Assembly (NCBI GenBank): GCA_016186795.1
Contig: JACPKY010000001.1
Span: 124,001 to 188,000 of the forward strand
Length of the DNA: 64,000 bases
Direction of reading: 5' to 3'
From: Candidatus Gottesmanbacteria bacterium
GTDB lineage: Bacteria > Patescibacteria > Microgenomatia > 2-02-FULL-39-11
Shown here: positions 42,624 through 50,354 of the stretch, in pieces
Numbering within the stretch: the stretch's first letter is position 1
Layout: each line of letters opens with the position of its first letter
Made by a program: the position numbers and the translations under genes
The notes under the pieces: generated by a model
What the model was told of the DNA's origin: nothing
What the model saw: only the letters and a program-made list of their open reading frames with translations
The model's database searches: none

Positions 42624-43235
42624 ATGAGACAGTATATCTTCTTCATCTTACTAGTCCTTTTCCTTAGCCCTCTAGGTGGGCTGGTTCATTCTGCCTATGC
42701 ATCTGCCGAGGCTATTGAGGAGGACGCAATTCAGAAGCTTATGATTGATCCGAGGTCTGAGGTGCCTGAGTATAAACTCTTGCCCAAACCCACTCCAGCC
42801 CCTCAAGAAAATAGCCTCCAGACAGAGGACGACCGTGCCTGGACGACCTCCCTCTACCGAAAGACGATTGGCGAAGTAGCCAATAAGTACCATCTTGATG
42901 CACAGCTTCTCTATGCTACCATCATGACTGAATCTGAGGGGAACGAGTTTGCCTTCCGCTACGAACCTCAAATCAAGGACGCGAGCTTTTGTATCGGGCA
43001 AATACTTCTTTCTACTGCCCGTTCTCTTGGGTTTAACGGAGAACCAAAGGAGCTCTATAACCCTGAGATCTGTATTGACCTCATGGGGAGATACTACCGC
43101 TTCATGCTTGATACCCATGGAGAACTTACGTTCGTGCAGCTTGCACAAGCATACAACACTGGCTCACCGTTTAAATGGGCAGTTCCAGGACACATCGAAA
43201 GATTTACCATTTGGTATGAAGAGAAAGGAAGCTAA
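42624..43235 (+). CDS. Lytic transglycosylase-like (SLT/lysozyme-fold) protein
   Basis: 203 residues. A signal peptide (MRQYIFFILLVLFLSPLGGL, cleavage near AYAS) is followed by a Pro-rich linker and an SLT-type domain. The catalytic Glu is in YATIMTESEGNEF at about residue 103. 'ASFCIGQILLSTARSLGF' matches the 'GlmQi.p.ta...G' motif and 'AQAYNTGSP' the later 'aaYN.G' motif. It cleaves peptidoglycan glycan strands outside the membrane, complementing PBP1A. A terminator-like hairpin in its leader suggests control by attenuation. Confidence 0.85.
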   Translation: MRQYIFFILLVLFLSPLGGLVHSAYASAEAIEEDAIQKLMIDPRSEVPEYKLLPKPTPAPQENSLQTEDDRAWTTSLYRKTIGEVANKYHLDAQLLYATIMTESEGNEFAFRYEPQIKDASFCIGQILLSTARSLGFNGEPKELYNPEICIDLMGRYYRFMLDTHGELTFVQLAQAYNTGSPFKWAVPGHIERFTIWYEEKGS

Positions 43236-43239
43236 AGGT

Positions 43240-44139
43240 CTACTTCACTTGCCAACTCTTCCCATCACTCACTACCTCAATATCTCCATCCACATCGGTC
43301 CTTCTTAACTGTATCGATCTATTTCGTAAGAGATCAATTGCTTCTTTTGAAGGATGACCGTAGCTATTTTTCCCAACAGAAATGACAGCAAGTTCTGGAC
43401 GGATAAAATCAAGAAATTCGCGGCTCATGCCGGTTTTGGAACCATGATGTGGAACTTTGAGCACCGTAACTGGTTGTAATAGTCCAAGTCTTAGGATATC
43501 TGGCTGAATTCTGATATCCCCATCCCCGGTAAAAAGAGTGTGGAAAGAACCATACGAAAGATTGATGTAATAGGAAAAATCGTTGATATCAGTCTCGGTG
43601 GAAAGACCTAAGATAGCACCAGATATCAAACTGTTAGGATAATCCGCTAGATCGACGTGACTAAAAACCCAGTTTTTTTCTGGCCAAACAACCGTAAATT
43701 CAACACTTCCAAGTTCGAAATGGTCTCCGGCAAAGAGGTTCTTCAGTGGAATTTGCTGGCGAGAAAGTTCCTCAATCAACATTCTATATCCTTCAGTATC
43801 GTTTTCCTCTAAACCACTAATAAAATATTTCACACTATATCGTTTAATCAGAGAAATCAATCCTTGCAGATGATCTTTTTGCGGGTGGGTAAGGAGGACA
43901 ATATCGATCGTCCGGTCGTAAAAAGGCATATGTTTCCCAAGGCAAAGAAGGATACTATCATTGGGTCCGCCATCAATAACCATATCCAAGTTTTCCGGTG
44001 TCCTGATATAGGCACCGTCTCCTTGGCCGACGTTGCAAAAAACGATATGGAGAAGACCATCGGGAAGAGAGAAAAGATAGCCTCCGAGAAGAATAAGGCC
44101 GAAGAGAATCCCAATGATAAAGTACTTTTTAGAGAACAT
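43240..44139 (-). CDS. ComEC metallo-beta-lactamase-like domain as separate protein
   Basis: About 299 residues from ATG 44139 (an upstream TTG would add three residues). One N-terminal transmembrane helix is followed by the MBL-like domain of ComEC/Rec2: LHIVFCNVGQGDGAYIRTP, MVIDGGPND, LLTHPQKDHLQG (HxxxDH), FTGDGD and VLKVPHHGSKTG. In ComEC this domain degrades one strand of incoming DNA outside the membrane. Here it is encoded separately, 76 bp after the gene for the membrane competence domain. Confidence 0.88.
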   Translation of the reverse strand: MFSKKYFIIGILFGLILLGGYLFSLPDGLLHIVFCNVGQGDGAYIRTPENLDMVIDGGPNDSILLCLGKHMPFYDRTIDIVLLTHPQKDHLQGLISLIKRYSVKYFISGLEENDTEGYRMLIEELSRQQIPLKNLFAGDHFELGSVEFTVVWPEKNWVFSHVDLADYPNSLISGAILGLSTETDINDFSYYINLSYGSFHTLFTGDGDIRIQPDILRLGLLQPVTVLKVPHHGSKTGMSREFLDFIRPELAVISVGKNSYGHPSKEAIDLLRNRSIQLRRTDVDGDIEVVSDGKSWQVK

Positions 44140-44215
44140 AATTCCCAATAAGAATCAAATCCCAAATCCCAACTCCAATCAACACCAATGTCAAATAGCA
44201 ATGACCAATCTATGA

Positions 44216-45019
44216 CTAAAATCGTATCGAAGCGAACGGGATTCGAGCCAAAAGCTCTATAACAGTAATAATATACGTCAACGGTACCCACGTAAACCAT
44301 GCCGGCACAATTCCTAAAGGAAGCCAAATTATCGATACTAAACTCGTGAAAAACCCCAAGATCATAATTGGCTGGATTGCCCATTCTATGAGAACATTCG
44401 CGACAGGCGAAATGAGTGAAATTCTGCCAAATCGAAGAAAGATTACTGGCAGTGTAAAAAGTTGAGCGCTAAGTGTGAGGCGAAGATTTTCTTTCAGAAA
44501 ATAAAAAAGTTGATCTCTCAATCTATTTTGTAACTGGCGCTTGGATGGTTTATTTGCCAAAAGGATTCCCAGTGTCGCTAAGAAAGAAAGTTGAAATGAG
44601 ACATCTTTTACGAGAGAAAAATCGAACAGAAGTATTACCATGGCGGCTAAAAATAAACTTAGCAATCCCCAATTTTGTCTGCCAAAAACGATGGCAACCA
44701 AATTCATCGAGCCCATAATGGAGGCCCGTACTATTGATGGACTGGCTCCCACAAACAAAACAAATAGTACTATAAGACATATCGTAATAATACTAGAGGC
44801 CTTTTTTCCCATGAAGGTAAGCATTTTGGCTGTCAGTGTAGTCAAAATAGTAATATTTATTCCAGAAAGGGCAATAATATGAAGCGTCCCGGTAGTAATA
44901 AGGCTCTGGTAGAAACTCCGTGGCATTGGCCCATCAATACCGAAAAGAATTCCAAGAAGTAACGATGCCTGAGGCTCGGAAAGAAGATGCTGAATTGGGG
45001 CAACGAACGGATTAGTCAT
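44216..45019 (-). CDS. ComEC membrane (competence) domain as separate protein
   Basis: 267 residues, about eight transmembrane helices. 'ALSGINITILTTL', 'FVGASPSIVRASIMG' and 'DVSFQLSFLATLGIL' are the hallmark stretches of the ComEC competence domain, which forms the DNA channel. The N-terminal OB-fold and soluble region of full ComEC is absent or very short here. The gene ends where the MBL half would continue. The 76-bp spacer is made of a low-complexity AATCCCAA-like repeat that may have split an ancestral comEC. Confidence 0.88.
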   Translation of the reverse strand: MTNPFVAPIQHLLSEPQASLLLGILFGIDGPMPRSFYQSLITTGTLHIIALSGINITILTTLTAKMLTFMGKKASSIITICLIVLFVLFVGASPSIVRASIMGSMNLVAIVFGRQNWGLLSLFLAAMVILLFDFSLVKDVSFQLSFLATLGILLANKPSKRQLQNRLRDQLFYFLKENLRLTLSAQLFTLPVIFLRFGRISLISPVANVLIEWAIQPIMILGFFTSLVSIIWLPLGIVPAWFTWVPLTYIITVIELLARIPFASIRF

Positions 45020-45029
45020 GGGGCACCCC

Positions 45030-45800
45030 CTAGGTGATATGTAAGAAGCGGACCAAGAACTGCAAGCGTTTCTTTTCCGATAGACTAAAAAAGACGAGAA
45101 AAAAGCGCAAGGAATAGGTTGCGATAATGGTAAAAAATGTAGAGGTTGTAAAGATGGTCACAGGGTAATAGCGTAAGTTTACGTCATAGATATTCGTAAA
45201 TCCTATGAGTAAGAATGTTAGTCCGACAACCAAGAAGAATAAAGGTTTATTGTAGCCACCGAACCACTGACTTGTGAAAAAGATGGATTTTGTGGAAGAA
45301 ATTCCTAAGATAACTGAGGCCAAAATAAGAGAAATAAGATATAAATCGCTAATTCGATCCTCAAGTGGATGGTTTATTTCCAAAATCCCAAGCATGAAAC
45401 AGACAAAAAGACTATTTAAGAAAATGAGGTAGTGACTGAGCCTTCCATGAAACATCTCGTTGACCCGATAGGATAATGCGCGTTTGTCCTGCCGAAGATA
45501 TCGCCACATAATTTTTCCTGTAAAATGGATACCATCGCCCACGTATGCTCCCGCAAAAAAGATTAGCATGATAGCAATAAGGTCAAAATCTCCCAATGGA
45601 AAAAGTGTCATTGATGGGCGAAGAAGGATGTTTCTGACAATACTGTACCAGCCGATATAAAAAAGGAGAGGGAAAAGAAAAATGGTCAGCCAGTCGCTAA
45701 CAGGTACGCGTTTAAAGACCTTCTCTTCAAGCCTCCCTCTCCTATGGGAGATAACAGCAATTAAGGCAACTGCCGCAATGAAAAAAAATCCTTTCAGCAT
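45030..45800 (-). CDS. Polytopic membrane protein of unknown function
   Basis: 256 residues with about seven transmembrane helices. A basic cytoplasmic loop lies at about 20-33 (SHRRGRLEEKVFKR) and another with His/Arg/Glu at about 105-120 (LRQDKRALSYRVNEMFHGRLSHYL). No transporter or enzyme motif is recognised. It lies between comEA-like and comEC-like genes in one leftward run (10-bp and 19-bp gaps), so a link with DNA uptake is possible but unproven. Confidence 0.75.
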   Translation of the reverse strand: MLKGFFFIAAVALIAVISHRRGRLEEKVFKRVPVSDWLTIFLFPLLFYIGWYSIVRNILLRPSMTLFPLGDFDLIAIMLIFFAGAYVGDGIHFTGKIMWRYLRQDKRALSYRVNEMFHGRLSHYLIFLNSLFVCFMLGILEINHPLEDRISDLYLISLILASVILGISSTKSIFFTSQWFGGYNKPLFFLVVGLTFLLIGFTNIYDVNLRYYPVTIFTTSTFFTIIATYSLRFFLVFFSLSEKKRLQFLVRFLHIT

Positions 45801-45819
45801 TCCTTTTTACTCTAGCAAA

Positions 45820-46440
45820 TCAGTATAAAGTGATCAAATCGGCTAGATTATCAAAGGTTTTCTGACCAAGAATTTTTTTCGTCAATAACTCATCAATTGA
45901 TTTGTACGGACGGCCTGAAATAATTTTCTCGGCGGTCACTGGACCAATACCCGGAAGAGATTCTAACTCTGATTTTGAGGCAGAATTCAAAGGAATAAGA
46001 GCTGATAGATCTGTCGTTTGCATCCCTCGTACGTCCGATTTTGCAGATTCGGAGACGTTTGGTATATAGAGTTTTATCCCATCGGTTAGTTTTGATGCTT
46101 TATTGAGAGTCTGAGAAACCCAAGTACGATCGGCATTGCTAGATAGACCACCAGCGATTGTAAGAGCATCGGAAATCCGAGCCCCTATGGGAAGTTCATA
46201 CACACCAGGCTTTTGCACTGCTCCTTCAATATCAATAACAACAGTAAGAGTTGAAGAGTGTGTGGAATCCGTAGAAAAAACAACTTCAGAATCATCCGGT
46301 GAACGTTTCACAAGTGTAAATATTCCCGAGGCTACAAGAACTATTCCGACAATACCAACAATGATAGGTATGGCAAATATCTGCCATATTCTTTTTATTC
46401 CCTCAATATGAGAAGACTCATGGTCATCTGAAAAACTCAT
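45820..46440 (-). CDS. ComEA-like DNA-binding competence protein
   Basis: 206 residues. One transmembrane helix (about 20-42) and a Ser/Thr/Asp linker are followed by an SLBB domain (VVIDIEGAVQKPGVYELPIG...GGLSSNAD, about 70-130) and a C-terminal helix-hairpin-helix pair (LESLPGIGPVTAEKIISGRPYKSIDELL, about 155-190). ComEA binds double-stranded DNA at the outer face of the membrane and hands it to ComEC. It is first in the leftward competence run. Confidence 0.92.
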   Translation of the reverse strand: MSFSDDHESSHIEGIKRIWQIFAIPIIVGIVGIVLVASGIFTLVKRSPDDSEVVFSTDSTHSSTLTVVIDIEGAVQKPGVYELPIGARISDALTIAGGLSSNADRTWVSQTLNKASKLTDGIKLYIPNVSESAKSDVRGMQTTDLSALIPLNSASKSELESLPGIGPVTAEKIISGRPYKSIDELLTKKILGQKTFDNLADLITLY

Positions 46441-46455
46441 GCTGTACTAGGAGTA

Positions 46456-47382
46456 TCACAGATGAGCACTCGAAGCAACAAAACGGGATTTGACAAAAAA
46501 GTAGCCAACGACCGCAAAAGTAATAATAGGAGAAAGATAGTGTGGAATAGACATGCCAAATGCATCAGCAATCATAATCGTGCCCAAGAAAAGAATTGAG
46601 TACATGGCACCGTTTTTGAGATAGATGTATTTTTTAATCCTTTCAATATTATGCACAGTCAGTTCGCGAAGGACGAATGCGCCCAATCCATTTCCCAAAA
46701 GGATAAGAGGTACTGACAAGGTGAAGGCAAAAGATCCAAGGACTCCATCGATAGAAAATGTTGTATCGATAACTTCAAGGTAGAGGATTTTACTGATATC
46801 CGACATCCCCCCACTCCCTTTCATGAGTGACTTTTCGGCAAGTTGGGCTTGCTGCTTAAACCCGTGGGTAATAAAAAATGCCGTTGAGCCAACGACAGCG
46901 GAAAATGCCAGAAGCGGTTCAATAGAAATTGCAAACCAAACGATGGTTGTCAAAAGAACCGATACTACTGCGTAGAACCAGACCCCTTGGGAAAAGATAA
47001 ACCGTTCTCCCGGAAGACCGAACTGTTTCTCTTCAAGGAAAATCCAATGGAAAAAAAGAAAGAGTAAGAATACTCCCCCACCCATGAGAAGAAGAGGAGA
47101 TGATGATTCAATCGATTCAACGATATGGGGGTCACCAGAAAATGTAGCGGTGAAGGCACCAACCGGACCAAGACCGGGAGAAACCATCCAAACAATAAGA
47201 AGAGGAAGAAGTCCTCGGACAATAATGACAGCGAAAAGAAGTCCCCAGAAAAGAAACCATCCTCGATATTTTGGCTTCATGGTGGAAAGAACCTCGGCGT
47301 TGATGATGGCATTGTCGATACTACTGATTACCTCGAAAAGAGAAAGACCGACAACAGGAAGGAGAAGCGAAAGAAGATTCAT
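46456..47382 (-). CDS. DUF475 family membrane protein (TerC-like)
   Basis: 308 residues, eight to nine transmembrane helices. 'SLFEVISSIDNAIINAEVL' near the N-terminus and 'LEVIDTTFSIDGVLGSFAFT' in the second half are the paired acidic-Asp motifs of the DUF475/TerC group. Proteins of this group are linked to metal (Mn, Te) handling at the membrane. The intermediate 'FLFFHWIFLEEKQFGLPGE' is typical of DUF475. A role in metal export during secretion is possible. Confidence 0.88.
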   Translation of the reverse strand: MNLLSLLLPVVGLSLFEVISSIDNAIINAEVLSTMKPKYRGWFLFWGLLFAVIIVRGLLPLLIVWMVSPGLGPVGAFTATFSGDPHIVESIESSSPLLLMGGGVFLLFLFFHWIFLEEKQFGLPGERFIFSQGVWFYAVVSVLLTTIVWFAISIEPLLAFSAVVGSTAFFITHGFKQQAQLAEKSLMKGSGGMSDISKILYLEVIDTTFSIDGVLGSFAFTLSVPLILLGNGLGAFVLRELTVHNIERIKKYIYLKNGAMYSILFLGTIMIADAFGMSIPHYLSPIITFAVVGYFFVKSRFVASSAHL

Positions 47383-47476
47383 AAAAGGTATTATACCTAA
47401 GTTTCTGGGGAAGAAAAAGCATTCCGATTAACTCGGAAGGTTTCGAATTCGCTCAGGATGACTGCACCTTGCGCGG

Positions 47477-47650
47477 TCACTTCTTCATTACCATAAACTC
47501 CCCAACAATTGCTACTGCAAAAACAACAACACCGACCGTCACCGTTGCAAGATCTGGCCACAAAGCAGCAACTATCAGTCCCAACCCAACACCACCTAAT
47601 GTATGGAGAAGCGGGTGTGGTTTGAAACACTCTTGCATCATTTTATCCAT
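47477..47650 (-). CDS. Small two-helix membrane protein
   Basis: 57 residues: MDKMMQECFKPHPLLHTLGG then two hydrophobic segments (VGLGLIVAALWPDL and VTVGVVVFAVAIVGEFMVM) and KK. GGGGGTGA stands about eight bases before ATG 47650. No family is recognised. The short size makes the call moderate, but codon use and ribosome site support it. Confidence 0.55.
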   Translation of the reverse strand: MDKMMQECFKPHPLLHTLGGVGLGLIVAALWPDLATVTVGVVVFAVAIVGEFMVMKK

Positions 47651-47691
47651 TCTTCATTCACCCCCTTCTATAAGATATATCAGCATGATTA

Positions 47692-47988
47692 TTACATTAA
47701 TTTTTCTGACCAGAAAAATGTGCACCCATCATTTCCAACACGAGCCGAGTGTGTAACATTTCCGGCAATAACAAGTTTATCACCCCTGACACAGTGGAAT
47801 TTTTCCTCTCCAACAACGACATCCATTGATCCAGAAAGAAATGCAAGGAGTTTGGTTTCGGGATGCTTGTGGGGAGGGTAGATATCACCAGGTCCGTTGG
47901 TATAGTGCATCGGGTCAAATCCCTCTGCAATAATTGACCTGGAAATCTCTTCGTCTTTAAGATTTGCGTAGAAATTTTGATAGTACAT
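47692..47988 (-). CDS. Small cupin-domain protein
   Basis: 98 residues, one cupin barrel. The first motif is GDIYPPHKHPETKLLAFLSG (two His and a Glu for the metal) and the second 'GDKLVIAGNVTHSARVG', with the last His. Such single-domain cupins bind a metal and often a small ligand. The reaction is unknown. A perfect-length 18-bp inverted repeat begins two bases upstream of the start codon, so initiation may be regulated by RNA or protein. Confidence 0.88.
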   Translation of the reverse strand: MYYQNFYANLKDEEISRSIIAEGFDPMHYTNGPGDIYPPHKHPETKLLAFLSGSMDVVVGEEKFHCVRGDKLVIAGNVTHSARVGNDGCTFFWSEKLM

Positions 47989-47989
47989 A

Positions 47990-48062
47990 GAACCTATATT
48001 AAAACCTCATTTCTACTGCAACTGTCCAGTTTCGCAACGAAAGCAGGTTTTGATATAGGTTC
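47990..48062 (-). promoter_or_regulatory. 18-bp inverted repeat at the cupin start
   Basis: GAACCTATATTAAAACCT (47990-48007) pairs with AGGTTTTGATATAGGTTC (48045-48062), one pair being G-T. Inside are CTGC/GCAG and TTTCG-CAA-CGAAA. The arm ends two bases before ATG 47988. Confidence 0.6.
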
Positions 48063-48124
48063 TTCCAAAATTCCTTCCAATCTCAAATGTAACAGTCAAG
48101 AATTTGAAATGCAAGTGGGGTCGA

Positions 48125-48880
48125 TTAGACAGAAAGCGAAATGCCGCCAGTATGGGGAAGAACGATAAGTTCACGTTCAAGAGGGATTAATGTCACCATG
48201 CGATCTGGAAATTGTCCGATTTGATACGTTGTGATTGGACGATATCCTCTCATTACTGGATAGGAAAAGGGTTCCCCTTCTCCACCAATTTCGATGGCAT
48301 TCCCGGTCCAAATTGGTTTGATTTCCGTCCAAGAACCACCATTTGTAGGCGACTTTCCATTCCCATTGAGAATAATTGCATTCAATTCATGTTCTAACTC
48401 TTTGAGATTTTCGGCAACCTGCCACCTTTGTATAGGGATACTTGCGGAATTACCATTCTGGTTGACCCGAAAGAGTGCTCGGGATCCTGAAGAAGCAAGA
48501 GTGACTGTGTACATTTGTCCCTGCTGTAATTGTATTTGTTTTGCTTCTTTCCCACTTGAAGAAAGTGCAATAGGATCTTGGACTGGAGAAGTATTCAAAC
48601 CGAGATCCTCTGGTAATCTAACTGATCCATCAATTTGTCTTCTATAAAATTCTGTCTTATCATCCCGTACAACATAGACTCCTCGCTCATAGGAAACTGT
48701 CCGGCCTGTTCGATCGTGTGTCCTAACAACAGGAACAATGCCAACCCTTCCTCCACTCACTTCTATCTGGAAAGGAAGTTGCAGAGGTCCCTGCGAGGTT
48801 TCAACAGTAGGAGGGGTCGGTTTATGAAAGCCACTTTCTTTTTGTGCTTCGATTGCTAATTGGAGCTCTTCAGATACCAT
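48125..48880 (-). CDS. Hypothetical cytoplasmic protein
   Basis: 251 residues, no signal peptide or transmembrane helix. Mostly strands and loops rich in Gln, Gly and Ser. VGIVPVVRTHDRTGRTVSYERGVYVVRDD near the N-terminus and VMRGYRPITTYQIGQFPDRMVTLIPLEREL near the C-terminus are the most regular parts. I recognise no family. The gene stands alone between the cupin gene and the divergent YvlD-like gene. Confidence 0.6.
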   Translation of the reverse strand: MVSEELQLAIEAQKESGFHKPTPPTVETSQGPLQLPFQIEVSGGRVGIVPVVRTHDRTGRTVSYERGVYVVRDDKTEFYRRQIDGSVRLPEDLGLNTSPVQDPIALSSSGKEAKQIQLQQGQMYTVTLASSGSRALFRVNQNGNSASIPIQRWQVAENLKELEHELNAIILNGNGKSPTNGGSWTEIKPIWTGNAIEIGGEGEPFSYPVMRGYRPITTYQIGQFPDRMVTLIPLERELIVLPHTGGISLSV

Positions 48881-48939
48881 GGTATTGATTCAGTTTGAAA
48901 TCAGAGGTATAGTGTAAGCATAGCATACTCAATAGGGCT

Positions 48940-49272
48940 ATGAAACTTATCGTAGAACTCATTATCCGGGCATTTATCTTACTTCTGACAACGTACCTTG
49001 TCCCGGGATTCCATATACAGTCCTATACGTCAGCTCTCATTGTCGCAATTGTTCTCGCCATCTTGAATGTTTTACTCAAACCCCTGCTTCTACTTCTTAC
49101 TCTTCCGCTTACGATTTTGACATTGGGACTTTTTACATTTGTCATTAACGCAATTCTTCTTCTTATTGCCGCAAATATTGTCAAGGGTTTTACAATCGAC
49201 TCATTCATGACCGCAATTATTGCCTCGATCGTCATAACACTCCTTTCTGCGGTAATAAATGCATTCCTCTAG
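48940..49272 (+). CDS. Phage holin 4_2 superfamily (YvlD-like) membrane protein
   Basis: 110 residues with four transmembrane helices. The characteristic strings are TYLVPGFHIQSYTSALIVAIVLAILN, LKPLLLLLTLPLTILTLGLFTFVINAILL and IVKGFTIDSF. The family is widespread and not tied to phage. In Firmicutes, yvlD belongs to an envelope-stress locus. The GCATACT box ends about 13 bases before ATG, so the leader is short. Confidence 0.92.
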   Translation: MKLIVELIIRAFILLLTTYLVPGFHIQSYTSALIVAIVLAILNVLLKPLLLLLTLPLTILTLGLFTFVINAILLLIAANIVKGFTIDSFMTAIIASIVITLLSAVINAFL

Positions 49273-49295
49273 AGTAATAATCCAAAGGGAAATAG

Positions 49296-50222
49296 TTAGC
49301 GGCTAAATGACCTTGGAAGTTGGAGATGACGGGATTGACTTACCGATTCCGTCGGAGTTGGTGGGATACTCGTCGGTTGTGGAGTACTCGTTGGATTTGT
49401 TGGAAATGGAAATGAAAGTGTCGGTAGAATGGGACGAATCCAACGAAGCGTTGGAAGTATCAATGTATACGGTGTCGGAGTAGGTATTACGCCAAAGAAA
49501 TGTATCAGACTATCTCCTCCTATCATGGTTCCATCAATTCCATTTGGGGTGCTGTCAACAACCGTTGTTGTTCCTCGTAACTGATCCATCCGCCACATGA
49601 CAACTGTACTATCATCTCCTAGTAAGTCTCCATCATAGGCTCCACTTGACCAAAGACCAGCAACATCTCGAACCACTTTGGAAAGACGAACTTCGTCGAT
49701 TGCCCCTTTGAAACTGGCAGGATTTCCGAATGGTTCCGTATAAGATCCGCCTAAAATGATTGTTGTCCCGATGGGCTTTAGTGTCGAAATCGTAATCGTT
49801 GGATCGGTCACTTGGGTACCATTGATAAACAGTCTCGTTTTTGTACTATCAATTGTTACTGCAATATGACTCCATACCCCTGATGAGAGCTGCCCTGAAG
49901 TGATAGTCACCTGTCCTCCACTCCCATGTCGATATGTCAAAGACAATGACCCTCCATTGATGCTAACTTCATAGGCAAGAACATCTCCTGAGGGAGTACC
50001 AACTGAGAGAATCTTTTGGATACCAGAGATTGAATTGGGTTTCACCCAGGCCTCAAAAGTAAATGCAGGTGGAGGGAAACTATTTGCATTGGTTGCTTTG
50101 ACGTATCCCCCATTTAACTCCAGATAATTAGAAATAAGTGATTGAGCTTTGGTCTGGAAAAATATCGGCAATACGAAGGAAAATGAAAGTAATATAACTA
50201 AAATTGCAAGGAATTTTTTCAT
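49296..50222 (-). CDS. Secreted LamG/concanavalin A-like lectin domain protein
   Basis: About 308 residues from ATG 50222 (MKKFLAILVILLSFSFVLPI signal peptide); an upstream start would place 23 extra residues before the signal. The LamG jelly-roll spans about 35-225: 'LELNGGYVKAT', 'FTFEAWVKP', 'WSHIAVTIDSTKTRLFINGTQV' and 'GAIDEVRLSKVVR', the last being the family's closing 'iDevriynraL' motif. A Thr/Pro tail follows. It probably binds glycans at the surface. It is divergent to a glycoside hydrolase gene. Confidence 0.85.
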   Translation of the reverse strand: MKKFLAILVILLSFSFVLPIFFQTKAQSLISNYLELNGGYVKATNANSFPPPAFTFEAWVKPNSISGIQKILSVGTPSGDVLAYEVSINGGSLSLTYRHGSGGQVTITSGQLSSGVWSHIAVTIDSTKTRLFINGTQVTDPTITISTLKPIGTTIILGGSYTEPFGNPASFKGAIDEVRLSKVVRDVAGLWSSGAYDGDLLGDDSTVVMWRMDQLRGTTTVVDSTPNGIDGTMIGGDSLIHFFGVIPTPTPYTLILPTLRWIRPILPTLSFPFPTNPTSTPQPTSIPPTPTESVSQSRHLQLPRSFSR

Positions 50223-50354
50223 AAAAATATTCGGGAGTAACGAACGGGGCAGAAGTTTCGATATGATAACCTGCCAAGGAATTACTGTCAAGGGGAAAAT
50301 TTAGATTGTTGACGAAGCCGTATACATATTCTAATCTTTAAGTAAGGATTACGA

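Noticed and set aside
47397..47630. Cys-rich leftward frame (WCWVGTDSCC...)
   Set aside because: It is a shifted frame of the small two-helix membrane protein at 47477-47650, which has a better ribosome site and a coherent sequence.
48940..49272. Prophage lysis gene (holin)
   Set aside because: The YvlD-like family is common in bacteria outside phages and no phage gene is nearby.
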